Of a DNA stretch of 11,409 nucleotides, positions 1-5,956 are shown one piece after another. Position numbers and translations under genes: made by a program. The DNA is from Candidatus Roizmanbacteria bacterium CG06_land_8_20_14_3_00_34_14 (GTDB lineage: Bacteria; Patescibacteriota; Microgenomatia; UBA1406; GWC2-37-13): contig PEVZ01000067.1 of assembly GCA_002779665.1 (NCBI GenBank), forward strand, positions 1 through 11,409, written 5' to 3'. The notes beneath the pieces were generated by a model. That model saw only the letters and a program-made list of their open reading frames with translations, ran no database searches and was not told where the DNA came from. Numbering within the stretch: the first letter of the stretch is position 1; every line of letters begins with the position of its first letter.

Positions 1-1135
1 CAAAGTCTACTCCAGCCTGGAAAACCGGATTTTGCTCATAAGCTACCGCCTCCATCAACTTTTCATGATATAGAAACGAAATTTGTGGAGCCATCCCATG
101 GTAACGTAGTCCTCCGGCGTGGATCGGTGAAGGGATAAAATCGCTACCCAAAGTATGCATTTTCAGTAAAGGCGTCATTTGAGCTGTATCTCCAAAGTCA
201 TATTTATATTTGCCTTTAGTTAAGGTTGGACAAGATGAAGGTTCAACGCCAATATATCTAGTTTTTGCTTTTTTCCCAGATAGTTTGTCGACCATAAACG
301 GAAAAGCGATACCGGCAAAGTTTGAGCCTCCACCAACACATCCAATCACAACATCGGGGTATTCTCCGGCTTTTTCAATCTGTTTTTTTGCTTCCAGTCC
401 GACTACTGTTTGGTGCAATAATACATGGTTTAGAACGCTACCAAGAGAATATTTATATCCTTTGTTTTTTACAACTGTTTCAAGGGCCTCGCTGATAGCG
501 ATGCCTAAGCTTCCAGGATGATTCTGGTTCGATTTCAAAACCTTTTTTCCGTATTCTGTTTCTATTGATGGGCTGGCAAAAACTTCGGCGCCATAAGTTT
601 CCATGACGGTTTTTCTAAATGGTTTTTGGTCAAAACTGACTCTTACCATAAAGACAACTAACTTCATTTCAAAAAAATTAGCAGCTAAGGCAAGAGCCGA
701 ACCCCACTGACCAGCTCCGGTCTCAGTCGCCAAAGTTTTCGTTCCTTCCTTTTTGTTGTAATAAGCCTGAGCGATGGCTGTATTTAATTTGTGAGCGCCG
801 GTTGGAGAAGCGCCCTCATATTTATAGTAAATATGGGCAGGAGTATCTAAAAATTTTTCTAACCTATGCGCTCTGATGAGCGAAGTCGGTCGGTAAAGTT
901 TGTATAACTCCCGGACTTCTTCAGGAATAGCAATTTTTTCTTCAAGGGAAACTTCTTGTTTGATCAACTCCATTGGAAAAATGGCCGATAAATCAGCTGG
1001 ACCGGCCGGCTGTTTAGTCATCGGGTTAAGCGGAGGATCAGGCAATTTACCTAAATATTTTTTTAGATAATAAGAAATGTTCAAATAATATTCTGGGATT
1101 TCGGATTCGTTAAGTGAAAATTGTGTACTTTTCAT
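1..1135 (-). CDS. trpB: TrpB2-type tryptophan synthase beta chain, 3' end cut by window edge
   Basis: PLP enzyme expected to condense indole with L-serine to give L-tryptophan. I translated 378 residues from ATG 1135; the family is about 450 long, so roughly the last 75 lie outside. Visible marks: the PLP lysine K116 in GAHKLN, the catalytic-type glutamate E138 in [10 protein letters not shown], and the PLP-phosphate loop GGGSN at 268-272. The long N-terminal lead ([15 protein letters not shown]), [37 protein letters not shown] and [14 protein letters not shown] are typical of the TrpB2 branch (the TrpB-like family often found without TrpA) rather than classical TrpB1. No Shine-Dalgarno is visible before the ATG. 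The gene follows a TrpR-like gene and a trp-type attenuator, so it is probably controlled by tryptophan. Whether trpA lies beyond the edge cannot be seen. Confidence 0.95.
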   Translation of the reverse strand, partial: MKSTQFSLNESEIPEYYLNISYYLKKYLGKLPDPPLNPMTKQPAGPADLSAIFPMELIKQEVSLEEKIAIPEEVRELYKLYRPTSLIRAHRLEKFLDTPAHIYYKYEGASPTGAHKLNTAIAQAYYNKKEGTKTLATETGAGQWGSALALAANFFEMKLVVFMVRVSFDQKPFRKTVMETYGAEVFASPSIETEYGKKVLKSNQNHPGSLGIAISEALETVVKNKGYKYSLGSVLNHVLLHQTVVGLEAKKQIEKAGEYPDVVIGCVGGGSNFAGIAFPFMVDKLSGKKAKTRYIGVEPSSCPTLTKGKYKYDFGDTAQMTPLLKMHTLGSDFIPSPIHAGGLRYHGMAPQISFLYHEKLMEAVAYEQNPVFQAGVDF

Positions 1136-1167
1136 AATTTAAAAATTTAATTAATAATAATCTAACG

Positions 1168-1190
1168 AAAAAGCCACTCTTGCGAGTGGC
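1168..1190 (-). terminator. Intrinsic terminator acting as attenuator of trpB
   Basis: On the minus strand GCCACTC-GCAA-GAGTGGC forms a perfect 7-bp stem with a 4-nt loop, followed at once by TTTTT. It lies in the leader about 33 nt before the trpB start, inside the presumed trpR-trpB transcript, so it would stop transcription before trpB unless disrupted. The plus-strand orientation has no U-tract directly against the stem. Confidence 0.85.
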
Positions 1191-1228
1191 ATAAAAATAC
1201 TTTAATTAATTAAAGTCGCCACCGCAAG
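1179..1228 (-). promoter_or_regulatory. Predicted antiterminator of the trp leader
   Basis: CUUGCGGUGGCG (1228 to 1217, inside the leader peptide codons 17-21) is complementary to UGCCACUCGCAAG (1191 to 1179), which is the 5' arm and loop of the terminator. I count 12 pairs including one G-U, with a single bulged U. Forming this helix excludes the terminator. The stretch between the two arms holds a perfect 18-nt palindrome (1199-1216) that can fold on itself and bring them together. A small competing stem CCGC-GCUU-GCGG (1233 to 1222) would be the 1:2 hairpin of a classical attenuator. Pairing was done by hand, without energies. Confidence 0.75.
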
Positions 1229-1278
1229 CGCGGATAGTTTATCTGCCACAAATTTTTTGAATATATTTTGTTTTTCAT
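1210..1278 (-). CDS. trpL: trp leader peptide, 22 residues with Trp at 11 and 20
   Basis: Short ORF starting MKNKIYSKNLWQINY and ending RWRL-TAA. A Shine-Dalgarno-like AAGGA (1285-1281) precedes the ATG, with only 2 nt between them. Two UGG codons in 22 are many for any protein. Trp11 lies about 18 nt before antiterminator arm 2, so a ribosome stalled there would leave that arm free and allow transcription to continue. The stop codon lies directly after arm 2, so a ribosome that finishes the peptide would cover the arm and let the terminator form. Trp20 sits inside arm 2 and should not be the productive stall site. This is the geometry of ribosome-mediated attenuation in enterobacterial trp operons. 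The peptide itself need have no other function. Confidence 0.78.
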   Translation of the reverse strand: MKNKIYSKNLWQINYPRLRWRL

Positions 1279-1298
1279 ATTCCTTAAGTTAAAGCTCG

Positions 1299-1369
1299 GT
1301 ATTAAATTTTATTTCTCCGTGGGAACCCTCCCCTTTTCGGGGACTCCCAAGTCGAAAAAAATTTAATAC
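1299..1369 (-). repeat. Long imperfect hairpin in the trpR-trpL spacer
   Basis: Inverted arms 1299-1310 (GTATTAAATTTT) and 1358-1369 (AAAATTTAATAC) pair perfectly over 12 bp. They continue by 4 more pairs (1312-1315 with 1354-1357) after one bulged A. Inside, GGGA 1321-1324 can pair with TCCC 1345-1348, and TCCCC 1329-1333 with GGGGA 1339-1343. The GC-rich core stands out in an AT-rich leader. No U-tract follows on either strand, so it is not a simple terminator. It may be a structured 5' part of the leader RNA or a small palindromic repeat; its role is unknown. Confidence 0.6.
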
Positions 1370-1389
1370 GCTCGCTTTTGCTGAAATTC

Positions 1390-1635
1390 TTAAACTTTCG
1401 TAAATCTGCCAACTTGCAATTCTCTCGATCCTCGTGTCACCGTTGCCACTCCGACTTTCAGTCTGTGGGCAATCTCTTGGTGGGGGAGGCCTTTTTTTAT
1501 CAGTTTTACAATTTGTAATCTGGTTGTCAGTTCTTCCAGTTCCCGTGGAGTTAAAATTCCTTTTAAGAAATCTAACATCTCACTTTTTGATTTGTTTGCC
1601 AAAAAGGCTTCAACTAACTCCCCTACTTTGGTCAT
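1390..1635 (-). CDS. TrpR-family transcriptional regulator
   Basis: 81 residues, predicted DNA-binding repressor of the Trp repressor superfamily. Residues 27-43 (ILTPRELEELTTRLQIV) align with E. coli TrpR MLTPDEREALGTRVRIV. The helix-turn-helix region GVATVTRGSRELQ (62-74) matches TrpR GIATITRGSNSLK very closely, closer than the YerC/YecD branch (ATISRVKRCL). R39 and R68 fall where TrpR has the tryptophan-contacting R54 and R84, and L28-T29 match L43-T44. The position equivalent to S88 is Glu, and the C-terminal helix of TrpR is absent (81 versus 108 residues). It is followed by the trp leader and trpB on the same strand, and its own promoter carries a TrpR-like palindrome, so autoregulation plus control of trpB by L-tryptophan is a reasonable inference. 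Confidence 0.85.
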   Translation of the reverse strand: MTKVGELVEAFLANKSKSEMLDFLKGILTPRELEELTTRLQIVKLIKKGLPHQEIAHRLKVGVATVTRGSRELQVGRFTKV

Positions 1636-1640
1636 ATAGC

Positions 1641-1673
1641 ATACTATTATAATAGTATATTAATATTTGTCAA
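1641..1673 (-). promoter_or_regulatory. Promoter of the trpR-like gene with overlapping TrpR-type operator
   Basis: Minus strand: -35 TTGACA (1673-1668), 16-bp spacer, -10 TATAAT (1651-1646), both perfect consensus. The start codon lies 10 nt after the -10, so the leader would be only about 4 nt. A perfect 18-bp palindrome ATACTATTATAATAGTAT (1641-1658) covers the -10. Its TACTA-N6-TAGTA half-sites have the same sequence and spacing as in the E. coli trp operator consensus GTACTAGTTAACTAGTAC, which likewise overlaps the -10 region. Confidence 0.82.
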
Positions 1674-1709
1674 GTCGTATTTAAAATATTATTCTGTTAT
1701 TATTTTTCT

Positions 1710-2690
1710 GTGAACACGAATCATAAAATAATTATTGGAGATTCAAGATCGATGAAAGAAATCAAAGATGAGAGTATTCATTTGATTATAACTTCTCCAC
1801 CTTATTGGCAATTAAAAGATTACGGAACTGATAAACAAATTGGTTTTGACAATACTTATGAAGAATATATTAACAATCTTAATTTGGTATGGAATGAATG
1901 TTTTCGAATTTTAAACAAAGGATGTAGATTATGTATTAATATTGGTGATCAATTTGCTCGTTCGATTTATTACGGTCGGTATAAGGTCATTCCCATTAGA
2001 ACCGAAATAATAAAATTTTGTGAAACAATTGGTTTTGATTATATGGGAGCAGTTATCTGGCAAAAAGTTACTACCACTAATACTACCGGAGGAGCTTCTA
2101 TAATGGGCTCTTTTCCTTATCCGAGAAATGGAATATTAAAAATTGATTATGAATTTATACTTATTTTTAAAAAAACCGGGGTAAGTCCAAAAGTAACAAA
2201 AGAAATAAAAGAAAAATCTAAAATGACACAAAAAGAATGGAATGAATATTTTACTGGTCACTGGAATTTTAATGGGCAAAAACAAATTAATCATATAGCG
2301 ATGTTTCCTGAAGAGCTCCCAAAAAGATTAATAAAAATGTTTTCATTTGTAGGAGATACAGTATTAGATCCATTTTTAGGAAGTGGGACAACAACACTTG
2401 TGGCAAAAAATTTAAATCGTAATTCAGTTGGATATGAAATTAATAAAGACTTTTTGCCTGTAATAAAAGAAAAAATAGGATTTAGCGAAAAAAATATGTT
2501 TGAAAAAACTACCTTCGAATTTATAAAGCAAAGTAATTTTAATATAGATGTTAAAAAGGAAATTAATAAATTAAAATATATTTTTAATGATCCAATAAAA
2601 ATTAACAAACAAGTAGACCCTAGAAAATTACAATTTGGATCGAAGATTTCATATAAAAAAAAATATGAGCAAAACAAAGATCTCTTTTGA
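1710..2690 (+). CDS. Site-specific DNA methyltransferase, beta class, probably N4-cytosine and CTAG-specific
   Basis: 326 residues; transfers a methyl group from S-adenosylmethionine to an exocyclic amino group in DNA. Catalytic motif IV TSPPYW (28-33) comes before the SAM-binding motif I DPFLGSGTT (220-228), which is the beta-class order. SPPY is usual for N4-cytosine or N6-adenine enzymes. FPEELPKRLI near 199-208 is the motif X-like segment. The GTG at 1710 is preferred over the ATG at 1752 because residues HKIIIGDSRSM before motif IV are part of the family fold. A TATTAT 6 nt upstream of the GTG could be its -10, with no good -35. The stop overlaps the partner endonuclease gene by 26 bp. 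The partner is MjaI-like, and MjaI enzymes act on CTAG with an m4C partner, so CTAG is the inferred target. The region is more AT-rich than its neighbours, which suggests transfer. Confidence 0.9.
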   Translation: MNTNHKIIIGDSRSMKEIKDESIHLIITSPPYWQLKDYGTDKQIGFDNTYEEYINNLNLVWNECFRILNKGCRLCINIGDQFARSIYYGRYKVIPIRTEIIKFCETIGFDYMGAVIWQKVTTTNTTGGASIMGSFPYPRNGILKIDYEFILIFKKTGVSPKVTKEIKEKSKMTQKEWNEYFTGHWNFNGQKQINHIAMFPEELPKRLIKMFSFVGDTVLDPFLGSGTTTLVAKNLNRNSVGYEINKDFLPVIKEKIGFSEKNMFEKTTFEFIKQSNFNIDVKKEINKLKYIFNDPIKINKQVDPRKLQFGSKISYKKKYEQNKDLF

Positions 2691-3255
2691 GGAAATAAAA
2701 GAATATTTAGGTTCATCTGTAGAAGAATTTCCAAAGTATTCAACTCATATCCTGAACTTAGCAAATCAGAACTCTCAAGCAACTAGACCAAAAATAGTAG
2801 GTCAGCTTAGCGATCTAATTCAGGAATTTAATGGTAATAAAATTGATAAATGGGAAGAATGGTATTTAAAAAAATATCCAACGGCGATAGAAATGGCAAC
2901 AAATAAACTTAAAGATATGGTAATTAATCTTAAAAACTCCATCAATAAAATTGATGATGAAATAATTAAAAGATGGGTGAAAGATTTAGTCGTCGTAAAA
3001 ACTTTTATAGGAATATAATTTCAAGAAGCTATATTAAAAAAAGGGGCGGAAATTATGAAAAAAAACTATCGATTGGCAAATCCTGATGAAGAATCAAAAG
3101 GTATTGATGGATTTATTGGAGATATTCCTGTAAGTATAAAACCGGAAACTTATAAAATAAAAAAAGGTCTTAACGAAAGTATTGAGGTAAAAATGGTTTA
3201 TTATGAAAAAATTAAAAATGGAATAGAAGTTGATTATTCGGAAATCATTTCGTAG
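2665..3255 (+). pseudogene. MjaI-family type II restriction endonuclease interrupted by an in-frame TAA
   Basis: Reading from ATG 2665 (MSKTKISFEEIKEYLGSS) in one frame, residues such as EEFPKYSTHILNLANQN, ATRPKIVGQ, KWEEWYLKKYP and DLVVVKTF match my memory of the MjaI family. A TAA at 3016-3018 interrupts after FIGI. The same frame then continues FQEAILKKGAEI and NYRLANPDEESKGIDGFIG, DIPVSIKPETYK to the TAG at 3253-3255. Total length of about 195 codons is normal for the family, so this is a single nonsense change (for example AAA to TAA), not a frameshift. The likely PD-(D/E)xK core (GIDGF...SIK) lies after the stop, so the 117-residue first fragment should be inactive. ATG 3055, with AAGGGG upstream, could restart translation and give a 66-residue fragment. 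Its start lies inside the methyltransferase gene, and its end overlaps the opposing CoA-binding gene by 22 bp. Confidence 0.85.
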
Positions 3256-3635
3256 GTTTTTTGTTTTTTATGCGCTTTCATCATACACATATTCATAACA
3301 ACATTTAAACCAACGGTGCGAGCTTTAGTAGTAGCGACTTCATTAGAGACACCTTCCTGCATCCAGATCATTTTGGCACCGATTTTAATTGCCTCATCAA
3401 CAATTTGTTCGACAAATTCTGATTTGCGAAAAATATCAACCACGTCTACAGGCTCTTTTATTTCAGAAAGAGTTTTATAGCTTTTTACCCCCAAAAAATT
3501 GGAGATATTCGGATTGACAGGAAAAATTTTAAAACCTCGATCCATTAAATATTTACCAACCTCGTAAGATGGGCGGTCGGGTTTATCAGATAAACCAACG
3601 ATGGCAATAGATTTTATTTTTTTAAAGTCTAACAT
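3234..3635 (-). CDS. CoA-binding domain protein (YccU-like)
   Basis: 133 residues from ATG 3635: MLDFKKIKSIAIVGLSDKPDRPSYEVG opens a Rossmann-type CoA-binding fold with the AIVGLS nucleotide loop. It is followed by GFKIFPVNPN, the conserved DVVDIFRKSE strand, GAKMIWMQEGV and the C-terminal NVVMNMCMM. Single-domain proteins of this family (CoA_binding_2) resemble the N-terminal part of succinyl-CoA ligase alpha; their precise role is unclear. I reject the longer upstream start because the domain begins at the ATG, which overlaps the PBP stop by 14 nt and indicates translational coupling. The last 9 or so residues (KTYEMISE) are read from the strand opposite the endonuclease end and go beyond the usual family end, so the stop may have been supplied by the inserted restriction-modification DNA. 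Confidence 0.88.
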   Translation of the reverse strand: MLDFKKIKSIAIVGLSDKPDRPSYEVGKYLMDRGFKIFPVNPNISNFLGVKSYKTLSEIKEPVDVVDIFRKSEFVEQIVDEAIKIGAKMIWMQEGVSNEVATTKARTVGLNVVMNMCMMKAHKKQKTYEMISE

Positions 3636-5835
3636 TTTGGTAAGGCTCGTGTTCGTGGGAGCAGTCGACACAATAAATTCCAAACATATCTTTGATAATG
3701 GTTTTTTCTTTCATTTCAACATCAGGCCAATTAGGAGGAGGTAACTTATCATCTTTTGTAATTGCAAGTGTTTGTTTAAAAATATGGGCTTCTTTTGGCT
3801 CCGTCCCTTTAACAAAATATTCAAATCGGGGAGCACAGCTTTCCGTCCCATCTTCCTTTTTTACCATCAGGTCGCCTGAATCCCAACAAACTTGCTCGCC
3901 AATGACTTTTTCAGGTCGGATTGGCCAAAGATCGGTTTGATTTTTCAGTAGATATTTCATTATCCTATTCCAAACTGGGGCGGCACCGGTCACACCTGAG
4001 GCTAAATATGGATTCATTGGGGTATTGTCATTATTTCCGACCCAGACCGTCGTCATAAAATTTGGAGTATAGCCGATCGTCCAGTTATCCCGCTTGTCAT
4101 CCGTTGTCCCGGTCTTTACCGATACCGCCCGACCTGGAATTACAAGTAGTGAACCGGCTCCAAAAGCTTGAGAACGGGCATTATCATCGAGTAAAATGTG
4201 GGAAATAATAAAAGCAGTCTCTTCCGAAATAGGTTTTTTCCCACGGATGGAAAAATAACTTGGATAACCAAGAGGTTTTTTGATATCGACGATAAAGTTT
4301 TGGCTTTTAAATTCGTATAAAACTTTACCAAATTTATCTTCAATTTTGAGAATCGGATTAAGCTCTTTGACAGTTCCGCGGTTAGCAAAAGCAGAAAACG
4401 CGGTTGCCATTTCGGTCATTTTGACTTCTCCACCACCAAGAGTGAGTGAAAGACCATAATTTTTTGGATCCTTAAAACTGTTAATTCCAAAAGCTGAAGC
4501 GGAAGCAACAAAATTCTCAACGCCATTGACAGCCAACATTTTGACGGCGGGAATATTAAAAGAGTTTCCAAGAGAAAATCTTAGTGCCTGCTGTCCATGA
4601 AATTTGCCATCATAATTGACAGGGCAGTATCCTTTTGGTTGTCCTCTACCAGAAAAGCAAGTCGGCGAATCTATAAAAACCGTTGCGGCCGTCACTAATT
4701 TCCGTTCAATTCCTATGGCATAATTAATCGGCTTAATTGAAGATCCTGGTTGACGGTCGGCGACTGTCACATTAAATGTCCCTGATGGGCTGGCAAAATA
4801 ATCAACGCTTCCAAGCATTGCTAAGATTTCTCCTGTAGGAGGTCGGGTTATTAATACTGCACCATTTGAAACGTCAAGTTCCTTAACTTCCTCTAATTCT
4901 TCCTTCAAAATTTTTTCGGCTTCTGTTTGAATATCTAAATCTAAAGTTGTAGTTATTTTTAAACCACCTTCTTCAATTTCTTTTGTCGTGTATTTTTGTT
5001 CAAGAATATTTTTTATGTAAAAAACAAAATGAGGCGCTCTAATCTTTTCTTCAAATGGCTTGACGTTTATCTTAGTTTTTATGGCTTTTTCATAGGCGTT
5101 TTTATCAATAAATTTTTGTTCCAACATTGCTTTTAGAACTTCATTTCGTCTTTTGATTGCCAGATCGGGATTGTTATAGGGAGAATATTGAGATGGAGCT
5201 TGTGGAAGTCCGGCTAAAAATGCAGATTCCTCAAGAGTTAATTTTTTAGCTTGTTTTCCAAAAAATCGTTGAGAAGCTTCTTCCACGCCATAGACAGCTC
5301 CACCATAAGGAATTTGATTAAGATATAGTTCAAGAATTTGGTTTTTGGAGAAAATTTTTTCCGTCCAAAGAGCCAAAACAATTTCCTTAATTTTTCTTTG
5401 AATCGTTCTTTCCGGCGTTAAGAGGGCAGATTTGACTAACTGTTGGGTAATAGTTGATCCTCCCTGAAGTTTTTGTCTGAATAAAGTATCTTTTATAGCC
5501 CTAAGCATTCCGCCAAATATTGAAATTCCATTGTGTTGGTAAAAATTTTTATCCTCAATTGATATCGAAGCTTCTCCAACATATTTTGGCAAATTATCAA
5601 TCTTAATTGGAGATCTTTTTTGCTTTGAATAAAGCTGATAAAGTAGCTTTCCGTTTCTATCCAATATATGAGTCGAAAGAGGAGTGGCTTTAAAATCTTT
5701 CAGACTTTGAGGTGAGGGGAGTTTATAAAAGATAAAGAAATAAAGAAAAACGAGAAATAAAATACCAGAAATCGATAAAACGGTTTTTTTATGAGTTTTG
5801 ATTTTTTCTAAAAGTTCTATTAAATTCACTTTCAT
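3622..5835 (-). CDS. Class A penicillin-binding protein (transglycosylase plus transpeptidase)
   Basis: 737 residues, membrane-anchored peptidoglycan synthase. A short cytoplasmic start and one transmembrane segment at about 19-37 come first. The GT51 glycosyltransferase domain has EDKNFYQHNGIS (catalytic Glu94), GGSTITQQLVK (125-135), RKIKEIVLALWTEK and LELYLNQIPYGG. The transpeptidase has the SxxK motif SSIK (S365, K368), SFN as SxN (425-427) and KTGTT (574-578). All catalytic motifs are intact, so the protein should polymerise lipid II and cross-link the stem peptides. The C-terminal tail of about 100 residues carries Cys650, Cys667 and a terminal CVDC pair (722-725) followed by SHEHE. It lies downstream of metG on the same strand, separated by two hairpins, and overlaps the CoA-binding gene by 14 nt. 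I assign no pbp symbol because the PBP1a/1b distinction is not clear. Confidence 0.96.
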   Translation of the reverse strand: MKVNLIELLEKIKTHKKTVLSISGILFLVFLYFFIFYKLPSPQSLKDFKATPLSTHILDRNGKLLYQLYSKQKRSPIKIDNLPKYVGEASISIEDKNFYQHNGISIFGGMLRAIKDTLFRQKLQGGSTITQQLVKSALLTPERTIQRKIKEIVLALWTEKIFSKNQILELYLNQIPYGGAVYGVEEASQRFFGKQAKKLTLEESAFLAGLPQAPSQYSPYNNPDLAIKRRNEVLKAMLEQKFIDKNAYEKAIKTKINVKPFEEKIRAPHFVFYIKNILEQKYTTKEIEEGGLKITTTLDLDIQTEAEKILKEELEEVKELDVSNGAVLITRPPTGEILAMLGSVDYFASPSGTFNVTVADRQPGSSIKPINYAIGIERKLVTAATVFIDSPTCFSGRGQPKGYCPVNYDGKFHGQQALRFSLGNSFNIPAVKMLAVNGVENFVASASAFGINSFKDPKNYGLSLTLGGGEVKMTEMATAFSAFANRGTVKELNPILKIEDKFGKVLYEFKSQNFIVDIKKPLGYPSYFSIRGKKPISEETAFIISHILLDDNARSQAFGAGSLLVIPGRAVSVKTGTTDDKRDNWTIGYTPNFMTTVWVGNNDNTPMNPYLASGVTGAAPVWNRIMKYLLKNQTDLWPIRPEKVIGEQVCWDSGDLMVKKEDGTESCAPRFEYFVKGTEPKEAHIFKQTLAITKDDKLPPPNWPDVEMKEKTIIKDMFGIYCVDCSHEHEPYQNVRL

Positions 5836-5867
5836 AGAATATTAGTTTAACAAAAATGTTACTTGTA

Positions 5868-5889
5868 GTGGAACGATTCATCGTTCTAC
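5868..5889. repeat. Inverted repeat in the metG-PBP spacer
   Basis: GTGGAACGA and TCGTTCTAC are inverted copies with one mismatch (a possible G-U pair in RNA), separated by TTCA, giving a 9-bp stem. No U-tract follows. It looks like a short dispersed palindromic repeat rather than a terminator. Confidence 0.6.
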
Positions 5890-5914
5890 AATAATTCATT
5901 GAATTGATTATTTT

Positions 5915-5952
5915 GGTGTGACCTGCCTGCCGGCAGGCAGGTAAATCACACC
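5915..5952. repeat. GC-rich palindrome with outer arms after metG
   Basis: A perfect 22-bp palindrome at 5921-5942 (core CTGCCTGCCGGCAGGCAG) is enclosed by outer arms GGTGTG (5915-5920) and CACACC (5947-5952). One side has a 4-nt bulge, for about 17 pairs in total. It begins just beyond the metG stop (5957-5959). No U-tract follows on either strand. The base composition is far from the AT-rich surroundings, so it is probably a dispersed repeat that may also stabilise the metG mRNA 3' end. Confidence 0.75.
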
Positions 5953-5956
5953 ACTA

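Noticed and set aside
210..521. Plus-strand ORF of 103 residues
   Set aside because: It lies wholly within trpB on the opposite strand, whose translation matches the family throughout.
1200..1380. T-box riboswitch for tRNA-Trp in the trpB leader
   Set aside because: The conserved T-box sequence and a specifier-loop arrangement are absent; the leader peptide with an overlapping antiterminator explains the region better.
1648..1653. Plus-strand -10 TATAAT in the operator driving the methyltransferase
   Set aside because: It follows from the palindrome; no -35 at usable spacing is seen on the plus strand, and TATTAT at 1698 is nearer the start.
3016..3018. Reassigned stop codon in the endonuclease
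   Set aside because: TAA ends several other genes here, and TGA also ends genes (2688-2690, 7738-7740), so the code is standard.
3636..3683. Longer start for the CoA-binding protein
   Set aside because: The additional 16 residues do not belong to the domain and would deepen the overlap with the PBP gene; ATG 3635 fits the family start.
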